Source: Ramlibacter albus (GTDB lineage: Bacteria > Pseudomonadota > Gammaproteobacteria > Burkholderiales > Burkholderiaceae_C). From it: a DNA stretch of 64,000 nt. Positions within the stretch are counted from its first letter, which is position 1. Each line of letters starts with the position of its first letter. A program made the position numbers and the translations under genes. Location: contig NZ_JACORU010000006.1 of the NCBI RefSeq assembly GCF_014297445.1, forward strand, positions 299,910 to 363,909. Reading direction: 5' to 3'. The notes under the pieces are model-generated. The model was not told the origin of the DNA, did no database searches, and saw only the letters and a list, made by a program, of their open reading frames with translations. Below are positions 21,490-29,873 of the stretch, in pieces.

Positions 21490-23211
21490 ATGCCCGTCCC
21501 GCCCCTTGCCGAGCAGTCCGCCGCCGCCGTCATCGCGCGCATCCTCAAGGCGCGAGGCGTCCAGCGCGTCTACGCCCTGTGCGGCGGCCACGTCATGCCG
21601 ATCTGGATGCGGCTGGACGCGGAGGGCATCCGCATCGTGGACGTGCGCGACGAGCGCGCCGCCATCTACATGGCGCATGCGGAAGCGCAGCTCACCGGGA
21701 TGGTCGGCGTGGCGCTCGTCACGGCAGGGCCTGGCGTGACGAATGCCATGACGGGCATCGCCAACGCGCACGTCGCGCGCGTCCCCGTGCTCGTGTTGTC
21801 CGGCACGCCGCCGCGGCCGCAGGAGAACCGCGGCGCGTTGCAGGACATGGTGCACACGGACCTGGTCCGCTCGATCACGCGCTATGCGCGCACAGTGCGC
21901 GAGCCTGCGCTCGTGCCGCAGGAACTGGACGAGGCGTTCTCGCGCGCCGTCGGCCAGGGTGGCGAGCCGGGGCCGGTGTACCTCGACTTCCCCGTGGACA
22001 CATTGCGCGCCGAAGTGCCCAAGGCCGTGCAGTTGCCCGAGCACTTCGCGCCGAAGCGCGCGACGCGCATTGCGCCGGATGCCGAGGCGGTGCAGGAGGC
22101 GGTGGAGCTGCTGTGGTCGGCGAAGCGGCCGCTGTTCATCTCGGGGCGCGGGGCGCAGGGGTCGGGCGATGCACTCGGCAAGCTGCTGACGCGCTTGAAT
22201 GCCGCGTATCTCGACACGGGCGAGAGCCGTGGGCTCATTCCGGAAGACCATGCATCGGTCGTCGCCGCCATGCGCGGCGGGGTGATGGGCCAAGCCGATG
22301 TCGTCGTGACCGTCGGCCGCCGGCTCGACTTCCAGCTGGCGTACGGTTCGCCCGCCGTGTTCGGCGACGCGAAGTTCCTGCGCATCGCCGATGCGCCCTC
22401 CGAGCTGCGCGACAACCGGCGCGGTGCGGTGGAAATCTTTGCGACACCTTCGATCGCACTCGAAGCAATCCTCGAAGCCGCGGGCGACCGCAAGCCCGCG
22501 AGTGACGGCGACTGGCTCGCCACGCTGCGCGGCAAGCACGTCGAACGTTCGGAGAAGCTGGTGACGACGATGCGCAACGCCGCGCCCGGCTCGGACGGGC
22601 GTATGCATCCCAACAAGGCACTCGCGGCCGTACGCGACGCGCTGCCGGACGATGCGATCGTGGTGGCCGACGGCGGCGACTTCCTCAGCTTCGCCCGCGT
22701 GGGCTTGCCCGCGTCGACCTACCTCGACCCCGGCCCGCTGGGCTGCATCGGCGTGGGAACGCCGTTCGGCATCGCGGCGTCGCTCGCGTGTCCTGACCGC
22801 ACCGTGGTCGTTGCGACCGGCGACGGCGCTTTCGGCTTCAACGCGATGGAGATCGACACGGCCGTGCGCCACAAGGCGCCCCTGCTCGTCGTGGTGGCCA
22901 ACAACGGTTCGTGGGCCATCGAAGTGCGCGACCAGCAGGAGACCCACGGCAAGGTGGTGGGCACGCGTTTGCAGTACGCCGACCATGCGGCGATGGCGCG
23001 CGCCTTCGGCATGCATGCGGAGCGAGTGGAGAAGGCCGAGGACCTGCCCGGTGCGATCCAGCGTGCGCTTGCCAACCGCCCTGCCCTGCTCGACGTCATC
23101 GTCACGCCTGAAGCTGCTTCTTCGGATGCGAAGTCCGGCCTCGCGTGGGTGCCCGACCTGCAGCCGCTGGAGGCGTGGGACGACGCCGAGCGCAAGTGGC
23201 GCAACGGCTAG
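21490..23211 (+). CDS. Thiamine diphosphate-dependent enzyme (acetolactate synthase-like)
   Basis: A 573-residue three-domain ThDP enzyme. The N-terminal Pyr domain has the cofactor-activating Glu region DERAAIYMAHAEAQLTG and the stretch TAGPGVTNAMTGIANAH. The central domain shows SGRGAQGSGDALGKLL. The C-terminal PP domain carries the ThDP motif ATGDGAFGFNAMEIDTA ending in VVANNGSW. Relatives include acetolactate synthase, oxalyl-CoA and 2-hydroxyacyl-CoA decarboxylase or lyase. The divergent acyl-CoA ligase makes an acyl-CoA substrate plausible. A GntR regulator follows 10 bases downstream. Confidence 0.85.
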   Translation: MPVPPLAEQSAAAVIARILKARGVQRVYALCGGHVMPIWMRLDAEGIRIVDVRDERAAIYMAHAEAQLTGMVGVALVTAGPGVTNAMTGIANAHVARVPVLVLSGTPPRPQENRGALQDMVHTDLVRSITRYARTVREPALVPQELDEAFSRAVGQGGEPGPVYLDFPVDTLRAEVPKAVQLPEHFAPKRATRIAPDAEAVQEAVELLWSAKRPLFISGRGAQGSGDALGKLLTRLNAAYLDTGESRGLIPEDHASVVAAMRGGVMGQADVVVTVGRRLDFQLAYGSPAVFGDAKFLRIADAPSELRDNRRGAVEIFATPSIALEAILEAAGDRKPASDGDWLATLRGKHVERSEKLVTTMRNAAPGSDGRMHPNKALAAVRDALPDDAIVVADGGDFLSFARVGLPASTYLDPGPLGCIGVGTPFGIAASLACPDRTVVVATGDGAFGFNAMEIDTAVRHKAPLLVVVANNGSWAIEVRDQQETHGKVVGTRLQYADHAAMARAFGMHAERVEKAEDLPGAIQRALANRPALLDVIVTPEAASSDAKSGLAWVPDLQPLEAWDDAERKWRNG

Positions 23212-23221
23212 CATTGGCACC

Positions 23222-23893
23222 ATGATGAAAGTCCTGGCCGCACAACCCAAGCTGGTCGAGCTGGTGCAGGACGCGATCCTGGCCGAGATCGCGTCCGGCA
23301 AGCTGCCGCCCGGCGCCCGCATCATCCAGGAGCAGATCGCGCAGGAGCTCGGCGTTTCGCGCCAGCCGGTGCAGCAGGCGCTGCTGGTGCTGCGCAACCT
23401 CGGCGTGCTGCGCGAGGCGCCCGGGCGCGGCTTGCAGGTGGCGCCGCTGGACCTGGACCACGTACGCGACATGTACGACATGCGCGCCGTCATCGAAGGC
23501 CTCGCCTTCCGCAAGGCCGCGGAGCGCAACGCGAAGCGTGCTTCCGAAGAGGGGCCGGCGCTCATTGCCGAAGGGCGTGACGCCGTCGCGGCAGGCGATG
23601 TCGCGCGGATGATCTCCGCCGACATGGCCTTCCACTCCTTCATCTACTCGCTCTCGGGCAACCCGATGGTCGCGCCCGCGATGGAGACGCACTGGACCAA
23701 CACGCAGCGCGTGATGGGCGAGGTGCTGATGCGCGACGAGCGCCCGCGCGACATCTGGGACCAGCACGAGGCGCTGCTGCAGGCGGTGATGGCGGGCGAC
23801 GGCAAGAAAGCCGAGCGCCTCGCGCGCCAGCACATCGAGCAGGCGGCGGATTTCATGATCGAGCGGCTACGTCGCGAGCAGGCGCCCGCCTGA
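23222..23893 (+). CDS. GntR-family transcriptional regulator (FCD/FadR subfamily)
   Basis: A 223-residue regulator. The N-terminal winged helix contains LVQDAILAEIASGKLPPG and the recognition helix LGVSRQPVQQALLVLRNLGVL; the C-terminal FCD ligand domain contains MYDMRAVIEGLAFRKAA and metal-ligand-type residues (DMAFHSFIYSLSGNP, DQHEALLQAV). Two ATG codons occur in tandem (23222 and 23225). It probably controls the adjacent ThDP enzyme and ligase genes through the palindrome at 21407. Confidence 0.9.
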   Translation: MMKVLAAQPKLVELVQDAILAEIASGKLPPGARIIQEQIAQELGVSRQPVQQALLVLRNLGVLREAPGRGLQVAPLDLDHVRDMYDMRAVIEGLAFRKAAERNAKRASEEGPALIAEGRDAVAAGDVARMISADMAFHSFIYSLSGNPMVAPAMETHWTNTQRVMGEVLMRDERPRDIWDQHEALLQAVMAGDGKKAERLARQHIEQAADFMIERLRREQAPA

Positions 23894-23934
23894 GGGCGTT
23901 GACGCCGCGGTGGCCCGGGCGCTTAAATGTGCCC

Positions 23935-25098
23935 ATGGACGCGCGGCTCGCCTCGCTCGTGTTGGCGCTCCCGCTCGCTTGCGGATGCGGCGGCGGTGGT
24001 GGCGGCGGCTCGCCGGCGTCCCCCACTGCCTCGACCCCCACGGCACCAGCCACAACAACGACAACCACAACGACACCTGCGGCGGCAGCGACCGCGGGCA
24101 CCGCCTTCTTCTACCAGGACGTCGGCATCGGCGGCAACAGCGTGCGCGCGGGCATCACCACCGACGGCCGCAACATCACCTCGTACAACAGCAGCGTGCT
24201 GCGCTGGACCTTGCCCAGCGCCACCGGCGTTTATGCCGATGCCGTCTTCAGCCGCCTGTCCAACGGCCGCTGGGTGATGGCAGCTGCCACCACGCTCACG
24301 GACCCGCGCGGCGCACTCGCGCTGCAGATCCACGAGAGCTCGTGCCCCGCCGTCACCGACGCCAACGTGAAGGTGCTGGGCCGCTCCAGCGCGAGCGGTT
24401 GCGAAAACGCCGGCGCTCTCGCGATGGGCAAGCACTCGCAGGTGTTCGAGGTGAACGGCAGCCGCTACATGTTCGGCATGACGAACAGCCGCGTGATCCT
24501 GATGCGGCTGACCGACGCCACGCGCGGCATCGCGAACCTCTCGTCCATCTGCGTGCGGCGCACGGCCGCAACGACACTGTCAGAACTCGCCTGGGGCGAA
24601 GCCACCACGGTCCTCGACAGCGCACGCGCGCCCGGCCTCTTCCTGTCCGACACGGCGATTGCGCGCCGCACCGACGGCACCTGGGTGCTGTTCGTCAAGG
24701 GCATCGCCAGCAACAACGGCTGTACCGAAGCCAGCCTGTGCGAGCTGTGCGCGCGCGGCATCTACCGCAGCACAAGCACCGACCTGATCAACTGGAGCAC
24801 CCCCGAGCGCGTCGTGTCGCAGGCCAGCGTACCCGACGCGTACACCGCGCCCGATGGCCGCGTGTGGCTGTACTGGCAGGACTTCGGCCCCGCATGCACC
24901 GCGCAGAACGTGCAGCTCGCCGGCCGTGCGCCGATCCGCGGCGCACCCGAAAGCGACTTCACGGCGTCGGCACCGGTCAGCATCCCCGGCGAGGCGTTCG
25001 AGGCCAACACCAACCTGCACTACCCCACCAACGGCAACCCGGTGCTGCTGCCCGACGCGGCGGCCACGGCGGCTTTCAATGCGTGTTTCGGCCGCTGA
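23935..25098 (+). CDS. Secreted lipoprotein with predicted beta-propeller fold
   Basis: A 387-residue protein with a lipoprotein signal (LVLALPLACGCGGGGGGG), a Thr/Pro/Ala linker that includes a run of eight Thr, and a body with repeated blades: ITTDGRNITSYNSSVLRW, VFSRLSNGRWVMAAATTL, SLCELCARGIYRSTSTDLINW and SQASVPDAYTAPDGRVWLYWQDFG. The S-D-grW pattern resembles five-bladed propellers of glycosyl hydrolase families 43 and 32, but I cannot identify a complete catalytic triad. The function is unknown; it is probably an outer-membrane or periplasmic carbohydrate-related protein. It is unrelated in strand context to the flanking regulators. Confidence 0.7.
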   Translation: MDARLASLVLALPLACGCGGGGGGGSPASPTASTPTAPATTTTTTTTPAAAATAGTAFFYQDVGIGGNSVRAGITTDGRNITSYNSSVLRWTLPSATGVYADAVFSRLSNGRWVMAAATTLTDPRGALALQIHESSCPAVTDANVKVLGRSSASGCENAGALAMGKHSQVFEVNGSRYMFGMTNSRVILMRLTDATRGIANLSSICVRRTAATTLSELAWGEATTVLDSARAPGLFLSDTAIARRTDGTWVLFVKGIASNNGCTEASLCELCARGIYRSTSTDLINWSTPERVVSQASVPDAYTAPDGRVWLYWQDFGPACTAQNVQLAGRAPIRGAPESDFTASAPVSIPGEAFEANTNLHYPTNGNPVLLPDAAATAAFNACFGR

Positions 25099-25113
25099 AA
25101 TCGGGTAAGCTCC

Positions 25114-25129
25114 AGTCCTCTAGAGGACT
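25114..25129. promoter_or_regulatory. Palindromic operator at the UTRA-GntR gene
   Basis: The 16-base sequence agtcctctagaggact is a perfect palindrome placed 7 bases before the likely TTG start (or 40 before the alternative GTG). Its 14-base core gtcctctagaggac recurs at 33907-33920 before the second receptor gene. The most economical reading is autoregulation by the GntR protein encoded just downstream. Confidence 0.75.
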
Positions 25130-25135
25130 AAGCGG

Positions 25136-25864
25136 TTGCCTGCAGACATCGTCCCCATCGAACCCGGTGTGAGCCGCTACGCCGCGCTCGCCGCCGCCCT
25201 GCGCGCGCGCATCGTCGCCGGCGAATGGCCGGCCGGCACGGCGATCCCCGCGGAGCAGCAGCTGGCCGCGGAACACAAGGTGGCGCTGGGCACGATGCGC
25301 CGGGCGCTGGAGCTGCTGGTGGAGCAGGGGCTGATCGAGCGCGTGCACGGCCGCGGCACCTTCGTGCGGCAAAGTCTGTCGGGCGCGCCGATGCTGCGGT
25401 TCTTCCGCTTCGGCGACAGCGGCGAGGCGCCGCTGTCGCGCATCCTCGGTCGCGACCGCATCGCGGCGCCCGCGCCGGTTGCGCGCCAGCTCGACATCGC
25501 CAACGGCACCGAGTGCCTGCGCCTCAAGCGCCTGCGCCTGCTGGGCGGCCAGCCTTGCCTGTACGAGGAGATCTGGCTGCCGCTGCCGCTCTTCGCGGCG
25601 CTGGCGAAGTCGGACACCGCGAAGTGGCCCGATCTCCTGTACCCGATGTTCGCCACGAAGTGCGGCGTGCACGTGCACCGCGCGCGCGACGAGATCGGCT
25701 TCGGCAGCCTCACCGCCGCGCAGGCGCGGCAGCTTGCGCTGCCGGCCGGGCACCCTTGCGCCATCGTCAACCGCACCGCTTACGACCTGCAGGGCCGCGC
25801 CATCGAAGCGCGCACCAGCCGGGGCGATGCGCACGCGTTCCACTACACCGTCACGATCACCTAG
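25136..25864 (+). CDS. GntR-family regulator with UTRA domain, probable malonate-locus regulator
   Basis: A 242-residue HutC-type GntR protein: an N-terminal winged helix (YAALAAALRARIVAGEWPAG, HKVALGTMRRALELLVEQGLI, HGRGTFVRQ) and a UTRA ligand domain (LSRILGRDRI, CLRLKRLRLLGGQPCLYEEI, FHYTVTIT at the end). The TTG start at 25136 overlaps the space next to its operator; a GTG at 25169 (VSRYAAL) is an alternative. Position beside the mdc genes and a shared operator motif suggest it senses malonate or a related acid. It overlaps the convergent LysR gene by eight bases. Confidence 0.85.
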   Translation: MPADIVPIEPGVSRYAALAAALRARIVAGEWPAGTAIPAEQQLAAEHKVALGTMRRALELLVEQGLIERVHGRGTFVRQSLSGAPMLRFFRFGDSGEAPLSRILGRDRIAAPAPVARQLDIANGTECLRLKRLRLLGGQPCLYEEIWLPLPLFAALAKSDTAKWPDLLYPMFATKCGVHVHRARDEIGFGSLTAAQARQLALPAGHPCAIVNRTAYDLQGRAIEARTSRGDAHAFHYTVTIT

Positions 25865-26771
25865 GCAGAAGCGGGGCCTCGGCTTCGATCATTTCCACCA
25901 GCGCAACCGCGGTCGCGGAAAGGTCCGCGCGCTTGCGCATTGCGAGCAACAGCCGCCGCTCCACCTCGATGCCTTCCAGCGCAACGATCGCGAGCCCCAG
26001 CGCATCCGCATACAACCGCGCCGCCGCCGACGGCATGATCGCGAGCCCCAGTCTGCACCCCACCATCCGGCACATCGAGTCGAAGCTGCGCACCTGCACG
26101 CGAATGCGCAGGCTCTTGCCCACCGCCTCCGCAGCGGCAATCACCTTGCGCGTCAACGACGCACTGCGCGCCAGCGCGATCTGGTCTTCCGCCACGGCCA
26201 GCTCGACCGGAACTGAAGCCATCGACGCAAAGCGATGGTCCCGCGGCACCAGCAGCACGAGGCGGTCGACGTTGCAGACCAGTGTCTCCAGCCCCTCCGA
26301 CGGCACGTTGTCGCCGATGATGGCCAGCTCCGCCTCGCCTTTCTGGATCGCGCGCACCGCGTCTTCGCTCAACGCATCTTCCAGCTCGATGCGCACGTCC
26401 GGGTAGCGCTGCGCAAAACGCGAGAGCAGGTCCGGCAGGAAGCCGCCGAACGCCGATGGGTTGGCCCACAGCCGCAGGTGGCCTGACACGCCGGCCTGCA
26501 GGTCGTCCACGGCCTGCGCCAACTGCTCCAGCCGCGCGATCACTTCGATCGCATGCCGGTGCAGCGTCTGCCCATCCGCCGTCGCCCGAACGCCGCGCTG
26601 CCCGCGTTGCAGCAGCGACACACCCACGTGCTGCTCCAGCTCGGCAATGCGCTTGCTCGCCGCAGCAAGCGAGATGCCGAAGCGGTCCGCGCCGGCGGTG
26701 AGGCTGCCGGCGTCCACCACCGCGACGAAGAGGCGCAGCGTGACGAGGTCGAAGCGGTTCAGGTTGATCAA
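25857..26771 (-). CDS. LysR-family transcriptional regulator
   Basis: A 304-residue LysR protein. The N-terminal helix-turn-helix is VTLRLFVAVVDAGSLTAGA and then GISLAAASKRIAELEQHVG; the effector domain begins near residue 92 (GHLRLWANPSAFGGFLPDLL). It is transcribed away from the Bug receptor/mdc operon, the classic arrangement for a LysR activator of the neighbouring divergent operon. In other bacteria the malonate operon is controlled by the LysR protein MdcR, so this is a plausible equivalent, but the sequence alone does not prove it. Confidence 0.9.
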   Translation of the reverse strand: MINLNRFDLVTLRLFVAVVDAGSLTAGADRFGISLAAASKRIAELEQHVGVSLLQRGQRGVRATADGQTLHRHAIEVIARLEQLAQAVDDLQAGVSGHLRLWANPSAFGGFLPDLLSRFAQRYPDVRIELEDALSEDAVRAIQKGEAELAIIGDNVPSEGLETLVCNVDRLVLLVPRDHRFASMASVPVELAVAEDQIALARSASLTRKVIAAAEAVGKSLRIRVQVRSFDSMCRMVGCRLGLAIMPSAAARLYADALGLAIVALEGIEVERRLLLAMRKRADLSATAVALVEMIEAEAPLLPR

Positions 26772-26781
26772 AGGCAGAGGT

Positions 26782-26830
26782 CCTCAACGCAGGCCGAAGG
26801 CGGCCTCAACGCAATGCGAATTTCTTTCGC
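26782..26830. promoter_or_regulatory. Candidate LysR binding region of the receptor-mdc operon
   Basis: The 108-base divergent intergenic region holds two direct copies of cctcaacgca (26782-26791 and 26804-26813), 22 bases apart, i.e. two helical turns, followed by an inverted repeat gcgaa-N5-ttcgc (26816-26830). Such a combination is typical of LysR recognition and activation sites. No clear -10/-35 pair is visible. Confidence 0.5.
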
Positions 26831-26879
26831 GGCGCGTCTCGCGGACCATTTGAGCATCGACAACGCGGAGACACAACCC

Positions 26880-27845
26880 ATGCGCCTGATCGCTTCCCTT
26901 CTTGCCGCGGCATCGCTCACCGCCCTTGCGGCGCCGGCAGCCGCACAGTCGTGGCCGACCAAACCCGTGACGGTGATCGTGCCCTTCCCCGCCGGCGGCG
27001 GCACCGACGCATTCGCGCGGCCGCTGTACGCGCAGCTCACGAAGCAGTTCGGCCAGCAGGTGATCGTCGACAACCGCGGCGGCGCGGGCGGCAACATCGG
27101 CGCGACGCTGGCCGCGAAAGCCGCACCCGACGGCTACACCTGGTTCATGGGCGCGGTGCACCACGCGATCGCGCCCGCCGTGTACCCGAAGCTGGACTAC
27201 AACCTGGCCAAGGACTTCATTCCCGTCGCGCTCGTTGCGAGCGTGCCGCAGGTCATCGTGGTCAACCCGCAGAAGGTGGCGGCGAAAGACCTGAAGGAAC
27301 TGCTCGCCACGCTCAAGAACAACACCAAGCTGCACTACGCCTCCGCCGGCAACGGCACTTCGCACCACCTCGCGGGCGAGCTGTTCAAGCTCGAGACGAA
27401 GACGCAGATCGACCACATCCCGTACAAAGGCGCGGGCCCTGCGCTGCAGGACCTCGTGGGCGGGCAGGTCGAGATGATGTTCGACGGGCTCGGCTCCTCC
27501 GCATCGCACATCCGCAGCGGCAAGCTCAAGGCGATCGCAGTCGCAAGCGCGAAGCGTGCCTCCGGCTTCCCGGACATCCCCACCACCGTGGAAGGCGGCG
27601 TGCCCGGTTACCAGACGGGCACGTGGTACGGCCTGTGGGCGCCGAAGGGCACGCCGCAGCCCGTCGTCGACCGCATGACGGAGGAGCTGAAGAAGGCGTT
27701 CGCGGTCGAGACGCTCAGGAAGCAGTGGCAGGACCTGGGCGCGGAAGTGCCCAACCTGTATGGCGCGCAGTTCGGGGACTTCGTCGCGGGTGAAACGAAG
27801 CGCTGGGCCGCGGTCGTCAAGGCGGCCAACGTCAGGCTCGACTGA
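26880..27845 (+). CDS. Bug-family (TctC-like) periplasmic substrate-binding protein
   Basis: A 321-residue Bug receptor: signal peptide to AAAQ (residues 1-22), then WPTKPVTVIVPFPAGGGTDAFAR, VDNRGGAGGNIGATLAAKAAPDGYTW, the central YASAGNGTSHHLAGELF and IPYKGAGPALQDLVGGQVEMMFDGL. In the family these bind carboxylates or other small molecules with a closed venus-flytrap fold. It lies one base before mdcA and should deliver the substrate of the decarboxylase, presumably malonate. No TctA/TctB membrane genes are nearby. Start at 26880 is set by the signal peptide. Confidence 0.92.
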   Translation: MRLIASLLAAASLTALAAPAAAQSWPTKPVTVIVPFPAGGGTDAFARPLYAQLTKQFGQQVIVDNRGGAGGNIGATLAAKAAPDGYTWFMGAVHHAIAPAVYPKLDYNLAKDFIPVALVASVPQVIVVNPQKVAAKDLKELLATLKNNTKLHYASAGNGTSHHLAGELFKLETKTQIDHIPYKGAGPALQDLVGGQVEMMFDGLGSSASHIRSGKLKAIAVASAKRASGFPDIPTTVEGGVPGYQTGTWYGLWAPKGTPQPVVDRMTEELKKAFAVETLRKQWQDLGAEVPNLYGAQFGDFVAGETKRWAAVVKAANVRLD

Positions 27846-27846
27846 G

Positions 27847-29535
27847 ATGGACATGTCCACCGGCGCCACCACCCCCAGCTGGGACACGCGCGCCCGCAAC
27901 CGCGAGGCCCGCCTCGCGCGCGCCGCGCAGGTGCTCGGCTCGCGCCTGCAGGGCAAGTGCGCGCCGGCCGCCGCGGCGGTGGAGCTGCTTACCGCGGTCA
28001 TCGAATGCGGCGACCGCGTCTGCCTCGAAGGCAACAACCAGAAGCAGGCGGACTTTCTCGCGGGTGCGCTCGCGCAGCTCGACCCGAAGCGCACGAACAA
28101 CCTGCACATGGTGCAGTCGGTGCTGGCGCTGCCGCAGCACCTGGACCTCTTCGAGCGTGGCATCGCGTCGCGTCTCGACTTCTCCTTCTCCGGCCCGCAA
28201 GGCGCGCGGCTCGCGCGCATGGTCAGCGCGGGGCAGATCGAAATCGGCGCGATCCACACCTACCTCGAACTCTTCGGCCGCTACTTCGTGGACCTGTCGC
28301 CGCAGGTGTCGCTGGTTTGCGCGCAGGCCGCGGACCGCCACGGCAACCTCTACACCGGCCCCAACACCGAGGACACGCCCGCCATCGTGGAGGCGACGGC
28401 CTTCCGCGGCGGCATCGTGATCGCGCAGGTGAACGAGCTCGTGGACGAATTGCCGCGAGTGGACATCCCCGGCGACTGGGTGAGCTTCGTCATCCCGAGC
28501 CCCAAGCCGCACTTCATCGAGCCGCTCTTCACGCGCGACCCTGCGCAGATCTCGGAGATCCAGGTGCTGATGGCGATGATGGCCATCAAGGGCATCTATG
28601 CCGAGTACGGCGTTCAGCGGCTGAACCACGGCATCGGCTTCGACACCGCCGCCATCGAGCTGCTGTTGCCCACCTACGCGCAGTCGCTGGGCCTCAAAGG
28701 GAAGATCTGCAAGCACTGGGCGCTGAACCCGCACCCGGCCCTCATTCCTGCCATCGAAGCCGGCTGGGTGGAGTCGATCCACTCCTTCGGCTCCGAGATC
28801 GGCATGGAGAACTACATCCGCGCGCGCAGCGACGTCTTCTTCACCGGTCCCGACGGTTCGATGCGCAGCAACCGGGCCTTCTCGCAGGCAGCAGGCCACT
28901 ACGCGTGCGACTTGTTCATCGGCTCGACACTGCAGATGGACCTGGCCGCGAACAGCTCCACGGCCACGATGGACCGCATCACCGGTTTCGGCGGTGCCCC
29001 CAACATGGGCGCCGACGCGCGCGGCCGCCGCCACGCAAGCCCCGCTTGGCTCAAGGCGGGCCGCGAAGCACGGCAGGGCCGCACCGGCGCCGCCGGCACG
29101 CCGCGCGGCCAGAAGCTGGTGGTGCAGATGGTGGAAACCTTCCGCGAGCACATGCAGCCCGCTTTCGTCGACAAGCTCGACGCGTGGACGCTGCAGGAGC
29201 GCGCCGGTTTCGAGCTGCCGCCGATCATGATCTACGGCGACGACGTCACGCACATCCTCACCGAGGAGGGCATCGCCAACCTGCTCCTCGTGCGCAATGA
29301 CGAGGAGCGCGAGCAGGCCGTGCGCGGCGTTGCCGGCTACACACCGGTGGGTATGGCGCGCGACCGCCGCATGGTGGAGAACCTGCGCGACCGCGGCGTG
29401 ATCCGCCGGCCGGAGGACCTCGGAATCGACACGCGCCTGGCCACGCGCAACCTGCTGGCGGCGCGTTCGATGCGCGACCTGGTCGATGCGTCGGGCGGGC
29501 TGTATGCGCCGCCGGCGCGGTTTCGCAACTGGTGA
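27847..29535 (+). CDS. mdcA: Malonate decarboxylase subunit alpha (acetyl-S-ACP:malonate ACP transferase)
   Basis: A 562-residue CoA-transferase-like subunit. It swaps acetyl for malonyl on the thiol of the MdcC acyl carrier protein. Characteristic stretches are ECGDRVCLEGNNQKQADFL, AIHTYLELFGRYFVDLSPQV, IPGDWVSFVIPSPKPH, LNHGIGFDTAAIELLLP and FGGAPNMGADARGRRH. The length agrees with known MdcA proteins (about 550). It starts one base after the receptor stop and begins the decarboxylase operon. Confidence 0.95.
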   Translation: MDMSTGATTPSWDTRARNREARLARAAQVLGSRLQGKCAPAAAAVELLTAVIECGDRVCLEGNNQKQADFLAGALAQLDPKRTNNLHMVQSVLALPQHLDLFERGIASRLDFSFSGPQGARLARMVSAGQIEIGAIHTYLELFGRYFVDLSPQVSLVCAQAADRHGNLYTGPNTEDTPAIVEATAFRGGIVIAQVNELVDELPRVDIPGDWVSFVIPSPKPHFIEPLFTRDPAQISEIQVLMAMMAIKGIYAEYGVQRLNHGIGFDTAAIELLLPTYAQSLGLKGKICKHWALNPHPALIPAIEAGWVESIHSFGSEIGMENYIRARSDVFFTGPDGSMRSNRAFSQAAGHYACDLFIGSTLQMDLAANSSTATMDRITGFGGAPNMGADARGRRHASPAWLKAGREARQGRTGAAGTPRGQKLVVQMVETFREHMQPAFVDKLDAWTLQERAGFELPPIMIYGDDVTHILTEEGIANLLLVRNDEEREQAVRGVAGYTPVGMARDRRMVENLRDRGVIRRPEDLGIDTRLATRNLLAARSMRDLVDASGGLYAPPARFRNW

Positions 29536-29540
29536 CGCAC

Positions 29541-29873
29541 ATGGACAGCAAGACACCTGGACTCGAGCAACTCGACTTCCGCTTCGACGGGCGGCGCGCC
29601 GTCGGCAGCTTCGCGCCCGTGCTCGTGGGCGTGGTCGGCTCGGGCAACCTCGAAGTGATGATGGAGCCCGGCAGCGCCGGCGCGTGCAGCTTCCACGTGG
29701 AGACGTCGGCGCGCGGCTTCGGCGCGATCTGGGAAGCGGTGTGCCGCGATTTCCAGGAGCGGCATGGGCTTGCCGGCGTCGACGTATCGATTCACGACAT
29801 GGGCGCGACGCCTGCGGTCGTGTCGTTGCGGCTGATGCAGGCCGCGGCCGAATTGCCGGGAGCAGCGCCATGA
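29541..29873 (+). CDS. mdcC: Malonate decarboxylase acyl carrier protein (subunit delta)
   Basis: A 110-residue carrier protein. The segment LVGVVGSGNLEVMMEP contains Ser34, matching the serine that carries the 2'-(5''-phosphoribosyl)-3'-dephospho-CoA prosthetic group in Klebsiella MdcC. ATG at 29541 is preferred; a GTG at 29532 that overlaps the mdcA stop is possible. The stop overlaps the mdcD start (ATGA). Confidence 0.93.
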   Translation: MDSKTPGLEQLDFRFDGRRAVGSFAPVLVGVVGSGNLEVMMEPGSAGACSFHVETSARGFGAIWEAVCRDFQERHGLAGVDVSIHDMGATPAVVSLRLMQAAAELPGAAP

